Below, one piece after another: positions 8,082 through 17,500 of a stretch of DNA of 24,480 bases. Under the pieces are notes generated by a model. It was not told where the DNA came from. It saw nothing but the letters and a program-made list of their open reading frames with translations, and ran no database searches. Numbering within the stretch: the stretch's first letter is position 1; each line of letters starts with the position of its first letter. Source of the DNA: a virus; IMG/VR virus record IMGVR_UViG_3300035670_001198, positions 1-24,480 of that record; one strand, given 5' to 3'. Position numbers and translations under genes: made by a program.

Positions 8082-8082
8082 T

Positions 8083-10521
8083 TTACCAATCGAAAGCGAT
8101 TTTAAATAATAGTTTTTCGCCTTCGCGCTTTAAAACCGGTTGTGCTAATTTTGCTTTAGCAACAACATTTAAGTTTTCATCGTGGAAATTAACGTCGGAT
8201 ATATAGACAAACGTGTCAATATCCCAAGGATCTACAGAGGCGCTTATTTCATTTTTTACCTCTGCGAAGGAAGGATTCGATGAAGAATTTAAATAACCTT
8301 GTGGCGCTAATATTTCATATTTCGAAGAATAGAGTTTTTGTTCACCCTTAAAAGACATTTCGTAATTATTTTTGCCAAAGAAATATAAATGTGGACTTTT
8401 AATAACGATTACGCCTTCATTATAAAAAATATTTCCTACGCAATTTAGCTTGTTGTGGGGAGTTAAAGCATCTGCGCGATAAAGATTACCTATGCCATCG
8501 TCTTTTAAGGTTATAGAAATTCTGCTATTAGAACCTGACAAAGAAGTATCTTTTAGCGTAAATGTGCCTGGCAAAATTTTGCTGCCATAAAAAAGATTAC
8601 TAATATCGAAAAAAGTAACTTGATCAGATGAAGGATCTTTTAGTCTTTGGAATATCGTCAATGGATATCCTGATACGCTACCCGACGTATTGGCATAATT
8701 AGAAAATGCAGGACCCGGCGGAAGACCAGGTTCTTCTGGGGAAAATCCAATTAACTCTTTTATAAATTGAGAACCTGACGCTTCGTGCGTTTTACTAATT
8801 AATAACGAATCAGCATTGACCAGATTATCAAGATTAATTGTGCTTAAGTCTTCTCTTCCAAAAAAATCTACGTATTTCGTTCTATCTTCTGAGCTTAACA
8901 AACCATAGTTTGGATAAAAATTACCTTCGTCACAAGGTAATATAGTTAAGTTTCTTTTCTTCACAAAAGAACTTTTATATAAAATGTCATTTGCAGGCTC
9001 TGCCGAAGTCGTATAATCTATCGCAACGCCTGTTAGATGATGTAATCTTGGAAATACATCATTAGCAAAATCTTTTGCAAAGTTTTCTAAATTAATATAG
9101 TGACCAGCGACAGAAAATGCCATACCTACATTGAATGGATCGTCTGTAGTGCCATCTTGTTCTTGAAATGGCGTGAATAATACGCCTCCATGACCTCCGA
9201 TATATTTTCTAGTAGGCGAATTTTTCGTAAAGAAAGGTGGACAATAAAAGGCAACGTTCGAATCTAGCGTCGATAGTCCACTACCTGATGTGTTGACTAT
9301 TTCGCTGTTAGACATGTATGTCCTTTTAATAGTCAATTCATGAACTTCCGCTTTTAAAGGGTGATTAAATGCATAATTGATAGGATTGTCAATAACACCA
9401 CCCGTGTTAGTCAACTCTTCTAATCCTTCTCTGTCTGCGACTACATCGCTAAAAAATAATAATTGACTTGAAGCCGCAGAGTTGTTACCTTCGTAATAAT
9501 TGCCCACGCATAAAACGCGTGGGTCACTTCGCGTAGTATAAACTTTTGGCATTATAGTTCCTGAAGGAATTACGAATTTACCTACATCGACGCCATCGAT
9601 GTTAAAAGAGCCAGTTCCTTCGTTGACTAAATTAGTACCCCAACGCACTACAACTCTATGCCAATTATTATAGCTTAAAGCGTTATCGTCTGATAAGAAT
9701 ATTAAATCATTTGGGTATACACCAGGAATAGATTTAGATGGCGATATATCTGCGCTATGACTAAGCTGTAGTTTAAGCCTAAAGCCTTTGGGAAGACCGT
9801 TTTCGTCTTTTAGTGAACCAGTTATTAAGGATAGTGCATAACTAGACGATAAATGAAATATTGTACCAGCTTTAAAGTGATCAGCGTCTATCGAGTCTTC
9901 GCGGTACCTAGGGTTAATTCTAAAATCAAAAGAAAAGGCTCCTGATATAGCGTAAGTTCCAGTAACATAGCCATCGTGGGCTGGCAACGTTTGGTTTTCT
10001 ACCGACGGATATAATAAAACTGATGATGTCGGAATTCCTGTCGTCGTAAAAAAATTCAACGTATTATAGTTCGTGTATCCCCATCCCGCGCTAGGGTATT
10101 GAGAACTATAATAAGGCATCAATATTTCTTTTACGTTTAGTTTTCTAATCGTATTTGATGTAAATTGAGGAGTTGGAGTAAATCTGTTTATCTCAATTTT
10201 CTTTTGTTTTTTTGCGGAGATAGATTGATTGTTTACTTTGTCAAAATATGTCTGAAGCCCACCCAAGAATGAACTACCTGGTAGTAGCGATTTAGCTTTT
10301 AAACCTAATTCGACGCGAAAATTTTCAAGATTTTCATCATTGGAATACGAGGCAGAAAAATTAGTTAATGGAACTGGCTCTTTTTCAATTGGCGATCTTC
10401 TAGCAAATAATTGTAAAGAGCCCGTTGCGCCATTAATCGACGAAGATGTATATTGTCTTTGAGGATTAATTATCGTAGTAAAAAATTCTACGTCTTCTGG
10501 CGTAACGGGTAATAAAGCCAT
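8083..10521 (-). CDS. Large virion protein with LamG-like domain and shared C-terminal module (812 aa)
   Basis: Probably a tail, baseplate or fibre component; no specific T4 counterpart recognised. Residues about 185-330 look like a concanavalin/LamG beta-sandwich: FSFDFRINPR, then NNWHRVVVRWG (W287), then SFNIDGVDVGKF. Such domains often bind carbohydrate. The protein is rich in Ser-Gly-Ser turns and has no coiled coil or membrane segment. The last 64 residues (749-812), from SSNPSF to LFKIAFDW, match the end of the next upstream protein (10545-11798), a shared module. ATG 10521 has GGA nine bases upstream. Cotranscribed with neighbours, with gaps of 1 and 23 bases. Confidence 0.85.
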   Translation of the reverse strand: MALLPVTPEDVEFFTTIINPQRQYTSSSINGATGSLQLFARRSPIEKEPVPLTNFSASYSNDENLENFRVELGLKAKSLLPGSSFLGGLQTYFDKVNNQSISAKKQKKIEINRFTPTPQFTSNTIRKLNVKEILMPYYSSQYPSAGWGYTNYNTLNFFTTTGIPTSSVLLYPSVENQTLPAHDGYVTGTYAISGAFSFDFRINPRYREDSIDADHFKAGTIFHLSSSYALSLITGSLKDENGLPKGFRLKLQLSHSADISPSKSIPGVYPNDLIFLSDDNALSYNNWHRVVVRWGTNLVNEGTGSFNIDGVDVGKFVIPSGTIMPKVYTTRSDPRVLCVGNYYEGNNSAASSQLLFFSDVVADREGLEELTNTGGVIDNPINYAFNHPLKAEVHELTIKRTYMSNSEIVNTSGSGLSTLDSNVAFYCPPFFTKNSPTRKYIGGHGGVLFTPFQEQDGTTDDPFNVGMAFSVAGHYINLENFAKDFANDVFPRLHHLTGVAIDYTTSAEPANDILYKSSFVKKRNLTILPCDEGNFYPNYGLLSSEDRTKYVDFFGREDLSTINLDNLVNADSLLISKTHEASGSQFIKELIGFSPEEPGLPPGPAFSNYANTSGSVSGYPLTIFQRLKDPSSDQVTFFDISNLFYGSKILPGTFTLKDTSLSGSNSRISITLKDDGIGNLYRADALTPHNKLNCVGNIFYNEGVIVIKSPHLYFFGKNNYEMSFKGEQKLYSSKYEILAPQGYLNSSSNPSFAEVKNEISASVDPWDIDTFVYISDVNFHDENLNVVAKAKLAQPVLKREGEKLLFKIAFDW

Positions 10522-10544
10522 TGCATCGTTCCAGCGTGCTCTTA

Positions 10545-11798
10545 TCAGAAGTCTAATCTAACTCTAAAAGTTAAATCTCTTTCAGGACTTTTCTCTACGG
10601 GTCTGCTTAGTTTTGCGACTGCCAGTAGATTATTACTTCCATCATATAAACCAACGGTAGTAACATAAGTGAAAGTATCTTGAACTCCTTCTTGGCCTTC
10701 GTCAATTACTACAATACGATTATTTGTATCGACGAATGTTGGATTAGAAGAATAGTTGAATTCATCCGCGGGTGCTCTACAATATATTAACGTGCTATTA
10801 ATATTGGTTACGTTTTGGAACGTTATCGCTGTTAATGAACCTGATTGAAATCTCGCAGAACAAAGATGATCTAAAATATTGTCCATGCTGCCAGACATAA
10901 TGAAGTCTGGAATGAACTTAGATACTCTTTCTGTGGCCGTGCCAGGGCCACCCAACATTGTAGTTCCTGTCGGCGTCATTGCATCAATTGCGCCCGACAT
11001 AAATTGACTACCCGATGTAATTTGTGCCAAATCTAATATAGCAATTCCAGCATCGTAGAACATCAAACCAACTTTTCTATTGGTGTTAGATGAATCAACT
11101 ATGGTTCCATACTGTCCGCCGAAAGTAGTAAATCTAGCATCGTTTGAGCCGATGTCAGTAAAAATTGTTGAACCAGATAATGATGTCACGTTTAGATTTG
11201 AAACGCCATCAGTATCAGTCGTAGGGGGCATGTCGGTGCTACCAGAGCCTATCTTCGTTACGTGCGATGCAGTTTGATAAAAACGCATCGCAAATGTTTC
11301 TCTTTTTATTTGATCTCTCGCGAATAAACGCTTAAATGCTATAAACATCGCTGCGTCGATTGTGTTTTGTGTAACATTTACTTGCGCTTCTAACGGTACC
11401 TTAAATAAAGAGCTACCTGAACCCAATAACGTTTGAGCAAATTGTCTATAAATTTCTCCTTTTTCGCGAGCCATGAGAGAACTACTCGCGAACAACAATT
11501 TGCCTGATGCATCGGTACCCGTTTTGGCAACATCTAAAATTCCATTCGTATAACTGGGCGCTAATCCGACTGTGATATCGAAAATTGGATTTGCTGTTTG
11601 TAAGGTAAAATCTTGATCATAAACAGTTTGAAACAAAGATGACGTGATACCGGGGCCAACGCCGCCTGTAACAAAGTGTTGATATTTTCTACGCGATGTA
11701 GAGCCGCTAATGTCCTCTTGAAGAACATCGATTAATTGATTCAAAAAAGACTTTGCGGTTTTTTTATCGGTTGTTGTTAGCTCACGAAACGTTGCCAT
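10545..11798 (-). CDS. Virion structural protein with shared C-terminal module (417 aa)
   Basis: Function not specifically known. The N-terminal 100 residues (MATFRELTTTDKKTAKSFLN, SGSTSRRKYQHF, GGVGPGITSSLFQTVYD) look helical then beta-rich. The middle has helices (REKGEIYRQFAQTLLG, TIDAAMFIAFKRLF) and the rest is Ser/Thr/Gly-rich beta sequence. Residues 352-417, from SSNPTFVD through TFTYVTTVGLYD and LLAVAKLSRPV to FRVRLDF, are clearly related to the end of the 812-aa protein. AAGGA lies upstream of ATG 11798. The position in an uninterrupted block of large same-strand proteins supports a baseplate or tail role. Confidence 0.85.
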   Translation of the reverse strand: MATFRELTTTDKKTAKSFLNQLIDVLQEDISGSTSRRKYQHFVTGGVGPGITSSLFQTVYDQDFTLQTANPIFDITVGLAPSYTNGILDVAKTGTDASGKLLFASSSLMAREKGEIYRQFAQTLLGSGSSLFKVPLEAQVNVTQNTIDAAMFIAFKRLFARDQIKRETFAMRFYQTASHVTKIGSGSTDMPPTTDTDGVSNLNVTSLSGSTIFTDIGSNDARFTTFGGQYGTIVDSSNTNRKVGLMFYDAGIAILDLAQITSGSQFMSGAIDAMTPTGTTMLGGPGTATERVSKFIPDFIMSGSMDNILDHLCSARFQSGSLTAITFQNVTNINSTLIYCRAPADEFNYSSNPTFVDTNNRIVVIDEGQEGVQDTFTYVTTVGLYDGSNNLLAVAKLSRPVEKSPERDLTFRVRLDF

Positions 11799-11817
11799 TA
11801 GATTTATTCCTTACAAT

Positions 11818-12525
11818 TCAATTACTATAAATGTTAACAGGTACGCTTATCGACAATCCTGAACTTTGTCCAACTAGTTTTACTGAGGTCGATATTACGT
11901 ATGGACCACCACTGGTTAATTGTCTACCATACGTCTGGAAAGAGTTGTTGGTTATTGACTTTGCAACCAGCGTTATCGAAACTTTTCTTTGTCCACTGCT
12001 TTCTACTGTTACGGTTCTCGTCGTTTGTGCTGTTCTCAAAGCATCTTGCGAAACCTGCCCAGGTATGTTATTAACGCTATCGATCGACAAGAATAAAGAC
12101 GGATAATATACGTCAAAATTGCTATCGGCAATATTTGGATCTAGGGTCGATGAATCACTATCACTATTTTTTTGTACGACGCTAAAAGCGAAAGAATTAG
12201 ATTGCTTTAGATCGACTGTCGATGTGCTTGAGTCTAATTGTAGTTTCGGCAAATATACTAAAGGTACTGGTACGGATACTAGCTTATACTTAAGAGCAAG
12301 ATTTTGATTTGTTAGAGCTTCAAACACTGGCGTATTTTTTTCTATTTTTTCTCTACCAATCGTTCTGCCGTACTTCGTAATAATACCATAATTTACTTCG
12401 TCGTCGCCGAATGAAAATTTCGTGATATTAAATGAACCATTGTTTCGCGCTAGTGCTTCACGACCGTAATCGGTTAACACCGCATCTAAAATTATATTAT
12501 TCGTAGAATTGTCTAACCAGCCCAT
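11818..12525 (-). CDS. Virion structural protein with shared N-terminal DAxLTxxGR module (235 aa)
   Basis: The first 45 residues (GWLDNS, IILDAVLTDYGREALARN, FNITKFSFGDDEVNYG) match the start of the 359-aa protein at 20597-21676, so the two are paralogous at least at the N-terminus. The remainder is beta-rich and Ser/Thr-rich, ending ISVPVNIYSN. ATG 12525 is chosen because GGAGG sits six bases before it; a TTG immediately upstream is too close to that site. There are no cysteines, membrane segments or enzymatic motifs. Probably a neck, tail or baseplate component, by context only. Confidence 0.85.
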   Translation of the reverse strand: MGWLDNSTNNIILDAVLTDYGREALARNNGSFNITKFSFGDDEVNYGIITKYGRTIGREKIEKNTPVFEALTNQNLALKYKLVSVPVPLVYLPKLQLDSSTSTVDLKQSNSFAFSVVQKNSDSDSSTLDPNIADSNFDVYYPSLFLSIDSVNNIPGQVSQDALRTAQTTRTVTVESSGQRKVSITLVAKSITNNSFQTYGRQLTSGGPYVISTSVKLVGQSSGLSISVPVNIYSN

Positions 12526-12530
12526 CAATA

Positions 12531-12536
12531 TCCTCC
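12531..12536 (-). promoter_or_regulatory. Strong Shine-Dalgarno site of the 235-aa gene
   Basis: The minus strand reads GGAGGATATTGATG. The GGAGG core is among the best ribosome-binding sites in the window and fixes the start at ATG 12525. Confidence 0.7.
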
Positions 12537-12543
12537 AAAATAC

Positions 12544-12549
12544 ATTTTA
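12544..12549 (-). promoter_or_regulatory. Candidate extended -10 promoter ahead of the 235-aa gene
   Basis: The minus strand reads ATTGCTAAAATG, a TGnTAAAAT extended -10, in the 64-base gap after the 646-aa gene. This is the longest gap inside the virion block, and the -10 lies just upstream of the strong Shine-Dalgarno site. No -35 match. Tentative. Confidence 0.3.
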
Positions 12550-12589
12550 GCAATACCTATAACTATTTTTAAAAAAATACCAATTTTTG

Positions 12590-14530
12590 TCATTTTCCCA
12601 CGGAAGCAAGGAAAAGTTCCTTAGAAGCAAGGAAAAGTTTCCAAAGATCATCCGATGTTACGGCAGCAAGCAAATTAGGGTCATTTATATCAATTCTTAA
12701 TTGGTCTAGCTTTTGATTTTGAACGTTTATAAATTGTAACTTATAATATCCACCTTGCCCACCGTCCTGTTTAGTCGCTAATAACTTTTCAATTTTTCCT
12801 ACCCCATAATGTACTTTAAAATATTCAGGCATAAAGTATATCTTTAGTTTTTGAGATGAAGCGCCAGATACTTGTATTATATCCTTAAAAAGATCGGCGT
12901 TTAAATAAAGATTTGGATATGCGCGCGATGCGCCCGAAGAACTGACTACTTTTTTAATGAGTTCATTTTTAAAGAAATCGAATGTAACCTCTACTTGAGT
13001 TCCATAATTCGATATTAAACCATGCGCATCTATAGCAACTATCGTATAGATGTATTTGGAAGAAACCAAATTTTCATAATCTACTTTAAATTCATCGTCA
13101 CGATAAATTGTTGTAGGAATTTTGGAGTATACAATGTATTTTAAATTTTCTTTCACAACATCGGGGTTGTTTCCATCTATGATTTCTCCTGTTATCGTTT
13201 TTTTATCTGAGTAGTCAAAACATTGTTGTTCCAACAGTTCGAATGGTTCATATATAGTTTTTCTTCTTAGCACTTGAAATTGAGTAATATCCCTTTGCGA
13301 GTTAAACGGTAATTCCCAAGTCACAGATAATTTACTTTCTTTGTAATTCCAAACAAAGTTCATTTCTGTAATTGGCGGAGGCGGCGTATTTTCTTCGCAA
13401 ATAATGTTAGTTGTAAAAGATTGTCCAGCGAAATAATAAGTACACAACCTTAGAATACCGTCGCTAAAAGTTGTTGGTACTTTGAGTTGCGCGATAGCTT
13501 TTATAGAATAAAAATATGAACTACCATATTTTACGTTAACATCTAAAATCGATGTTGTGTCGGGGTTGTCGATATAAAATATAGAATCTTGTAAATAAAC
13601 TTCATTTTCTAGTCTATATTTTTCTATGATATACCCGACCGTTTGAATCGAATTAATAGAATCTGCAAAAGAGTTATCTAGTTTATCTAGGTCTAGTTCT
13701 TCCCCAATTTCTATTGGTTCTACAGCTAGATCTTGTTGAGTAGACGAATTACTATTTTGATAAAATGTATTTATCGCGTTTAATTGATCAATCGGTAATG
13801 AGGAAAAATTAAAAATATCATTTACCAACGTTCTATTAATCTGAGAATAAACTTTAGAGTCTAATTTGACTAACTTATCAAATTCTGTATCTTGTTTTTT
13901 ATTGTCATTATTAAAAAAATTAATTCCAATAGTTGTATCTGGTCTATCGGCAAATTTCTCGATAGAAGCTATAGAAGTTTGTATAGCATTTCTAATCTTT
14001 TTAGAATTAGATTTTTCAGCGGTTTCTTCGTAACCTTTAATTAAGTCTGAAATGAAATTTTCTATTATGGTTGCTTGACTTATTCCTGATTGAGAAAGAG
14101 AAATTCCGTTAACATCTTTATTAATATCCTCGGAAGCGTTTTCTAGTACGTTTCGACTAGTAAATTTATGAGGCATGTACTTAGAATTGATGACGTTAGT
14201 TTCTGTTATTATTTTAGAATAATTTTTTTGTAGATTGGGATTAATGTTATTAATGACTTTATTAATCGATGCATCTTTGGTATTTTGACTCGTCACTTTT
14301 TTCCAATTCAGTTCGACGTATCTTGGAACCCTTAAGGAAAAAGTCACTAAATTAACATCGTTTTTATTTATAGTGGGTTTTTTATAAACGTCAGGTATTC
14401 GTGGCGTCGCGTTGGTGCTTTCATCTGAGGTGTAAAAATTATAAACAAAGTTGCACGAGAAATTTTCTATAAGTCCATATGAAAAATTTATAGATCTAAC
14501 AGGATTGGATTGATTAGATAATTTCGACAT
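12590..14530 (-). CDS. Virion structural protein with fibronectin-III-like domain (646 aa)
   Basis: Unrecognised at family level. From about residue 385 a fibronectin-type-III-like strand pattern is visible: LSVTWELPFNSQRDITQFQV, then RRKTIYEPFELLEQQCFDY, then a strand region ending KYIYTIVAIDAHGLISNYG, a typical final FnIII strand. It is preceded by a proline-rich hinge (ENTPPPPITEMNF). The N-terminal third is Asn/Ile-rich and probably helical. The extreme C-terminus holds a tandem seven-residue duplication (LFLASKE, LFLASVG) encoded by a 21-bp repeat. FnIII domains are common in phage tail and baseplate proteins. The gene begins six bases after the stop of the 1253-aa gene. Confidence 0.83.
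   Translation of the reverse strand: MSKLSNQSNPVRSINFSYGLIENFSCNFVYNFYTSDESTNATPRIPDVYKKPTINKNDVNLVTFSLRVPRYVELNWKKVTSQNTKDASINKVINNINPNLQKNYSKIITETNVINSKYMPHKFTSRNVLENASEDINKDVNGISLSQSGISQATIIENFISDLIKGYEETAEKSNSKKIRNAIQTSIASIEKFADRPDTTIGINFFNNDNKKQDTEFDKLVKLDSKVYSQINRTLVNDIFNFSSLPIDQLNAINTFYQNSNSSTQQDLAVEPIEIGEELDLDKLDNSFADSINSIQTVGYIIEKYRLENEVYLQDSIFYIDNPDTTSILDVNVKYGSSYFYSIKAIAQLKVPTTFSDGILRLCTYYFAGQSFTTNIICEENTPPPPITEMNFVWNYKESKLSVTWELPFNSQRDITQFQVLRRKTIYEPFELLEQQCFDYSDKKTITGEIIDGNNPDVVKENLKYIVYSKIPTTIYRDDEFKVDYENLVSSKYIYTIVAIDAHGLISNYGTQVEVTFDFFKNELIKKVVSSSGASRAYPNLYLNADLFKDIIQVSGASSQKLKIYFMPEYFKVHYGVGKIEKLLATKQDGGQGGYYKLQFINVQNQKLDQLRIDINDPNLLAAVTSDDLWKLFLASKELFLASVGK
12603..12639 (-). 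repeat. 21-bp-period tandem duplication at the 3' end of the 646-aa gene
   Basis: The 16-base string gaagcaaggaaaagtt occurs at 12603-12618 and again at 12624-12639 on the plus strand, a period of 21 bases that keeps frame. It encodes two copies of LFLAS followed by KE or VG just before the stop codon. Seen directly in the sequence. Confidence 0.8.
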
Positions 14531-14536
14531 TGTAAT

Positions 14537-17500
14537 TCACGCTATTATTTCTAATTCTACAACATAGCTATTGAACTCTGCGCTAGCTCGTTGCGTTGCG
14601 ACTCTTTTGTAATTATTAGTGTCAGGTATTTGCGCTATGACGCCTGCATTTTTAAAATACTCGATGGTCGATGAGCTTATCTCATTCGTTTTTTCTATGT
14701 TTATTTCAAAGTCATCCGGATCTATCATGATGTGAAATACTCTATCAAACTTTTTAGGCGAAATGAGCGAGCGTTTTATATTTTCGCTACTCGTAAAAAT
14801 AGTATTTTTTAGATATTCAAGCGCGCCTTGCGTTTGTGGAGTTACTGCAAATATTAATTCATTATCAAGTCTTTGGATGTTTCCTGCGTAGTTAGAAAAC
14901 GAAGTTTCATCTAGACTATAACTCGTAACAAATCTAAGATATTCTTCTAAAAAGAAATTTTTAATATGGTTTTTTCTTAATTGTTCAAACTGTTGCGTAC
15001 TAAGGTAAGTTTGAAATTTAGCGTATTCGTTTTCAATGGTGTCTAATAAATCATGAGCATCATCGGCTCTAATATTTTGTATTTCCTGAAAGCCATTTAA
15101 ATTAAAGAACGGTAAAAACTTTAAATATTCAAACTCTTTTTCGTCTATTTCTCCACCACGGGCATCAACATCGTCTAGTTTCTTTGCCGTTCCAATTGCA
15201 GAATCTAGATAATAATTTAAAGTTCTAATGGTGAACTTATTTAAGTCAAAAATAAATTTTTGAGGTTGATGAATTAATTGAGGCCTTAGATGATCCTTTA
15301 AGTAAACGTTTATAGAAATTAGGTTGGTTTGACTTGCCGAATTTTCTAACGTCGAGGCATTAGTAAATTTTTGTAATCTTCTATAAATTTTATGAGGAAG
15401 GCCAACTGAAATTATTTTTTTGTTACTTGCGATCGATTCAAAAAATTCTTCTTGTTTTAAATAATCTTTTAAGAAAAAGTTCCAAGCTACTAGATGTACA
15501 TCTTCCAGTGGTAAACAACCATTAATAATCTTTGAATCTTCCTTGTCGAATGAAATAAAGTAGGGCGCGATAGTTCTTAAACCAGAATTATATTCAGGGG
15601 ATAATCTGGTCAACATATAAGATAACTTGCTTTTAATTAAGTTTAATTGTTCTAGCGTAAAAACCTTTGTAGTAAGTACGTTATCTCCGTTTAATAACAA
15701 TGATATTGGTTCATAATAGTTAGTTTGATACTGACCGCTGGTTATTCCGTTAATAAAAGAAGATAATTTATTTTCTAACGCTGTCAAATAATTTACGAAC
15801 CAAGCTGACATTCTTTTGATGTCTACTGTTTCATTCCATACTAGTTTTTCGGTTTGTTCTATGATACTATCATATCGATAAATATTTAGCTTTTTTTCCC
15901 CTATAATGGTAGCAACATCATCTACCCTATCAACAAATTCTCTGACATTTTTAATTTTTAATTTATAAACTGACGATGAAGTCGCTCTTGCAGAACCTTC
16001 ATTTTTTACGTCAATAATTGCCTGAGGGTTTGCTTCGTGTATCATAGTGCAACACAAAAAGAAAATTAAAGTTAAAATAGATTCTTTTTGAATGTCTGAA
16101 TAAAAGCTTTTTTGTACGTCTGTTGTATTCACGCTGAAAGGGTTAGCTACGTACGTTGATTCAGGATTTCTTGGATCTATTTTTGTAAATTCTTTATTAA
16201 TAGATGCTAATATTTTTGCTATTTCATTTAATGAAGTTAAACTATCTGACGTTATTGAATTTTCTATATTCAAAGAAACAGTTGAACTATCTTCAATATT
16301 AATTTTATTATTGTTTTCGTAATATTCTATTAAATATTTTTTAATTAGTTCTATTACTAAGGGTAAGTTATTATCGTTTTGAAGACCTTGCGATTCTTTG
16401 GTGTAGATATTAACTTTAGTTAACACGTACATGTAAATTAAAGAGAGCAGGTGTTTGTCTTTAACTCTTGTGTCTATGTTTTCAAGTGCAAATGAAATCA
16501 ACAATGGACTTAAGTCTTTGTTGTCAGCGATTTTAGGTAATCTATCGAATCGAGTTAGATATCTTTCGTTCAATAATTTCAATTCGATAAATCGAATTAA
16601 CATTAGGGGATTTCTTAAGATGTTGGTTAGATTTTCTTCTGTAAAATTTAGTTCGTATGAAATAGGTTGAGGATTTCTTATGATCTCTTGAAAGTTTCTT
16701 GGAACTATATTTTTATCAAACAAAAATTCTATAGAATTAGTTCCTTGACTAGTTTCTGTTGTACAAAGAGATTTCAGGGCGTTTAAGGAATCTTTTACAC
16801 TATTTCGATAGGACGTAGTTGTTGTTACATCAAATAAAGAATTTTCGTTTAAAGTATTATCTACATAAAAGAAAGTACCAGGAGTCAAAGTAGCATCGCG
16901 GGCGAGAGTTTGGTTTGTAGAAGTAATATCATCGTTTATATAAACGTTTTCAAAACTCAAAATTTCGAATGTTTCTGTTTCTGTATTTAAACTCTCTTGC
17001 CTTTGTGATATATTAACCAAGGTATTCGACGTCGGATTTTCCGGAATTTCAGTGATATCGGCGCCTGTTTGTCCTATGACGTGAGACCAAAAAGTTGTAT
17101 TGTTTGGACTATCCAGATTAACTAAGGGGTAATTGAAGGTCGTTAAAATAGGAGAATTAGAATATTTTAATTTTCTTATTTCGGTTGAGTATCTTAATTC
17201 TTTTGAAATTAGCGTACTTAACTTTGCTATATTTTTAGATTTCTGCGCTTCGTCATCACCGATGAGATCTCTCATGTTGACGTTTAATATAGAGTCAGTA
17301 GTAAATATTTTTAAAAGTTGATTTTTAACAGTTTCGAAAAGAGTGTTCGAAGTTACTACGATACCTGCATCATAATATCTAGATAAGATAATTTGACTGG
17401 TATTGAACTTTAATTTATTTTCGGTGTCCTGCGGCGTGTATAGCTTATAAGGACTGAGTATAGTTTCGTCAGTAGATGCTACGTCTGAAATTAATAAATC

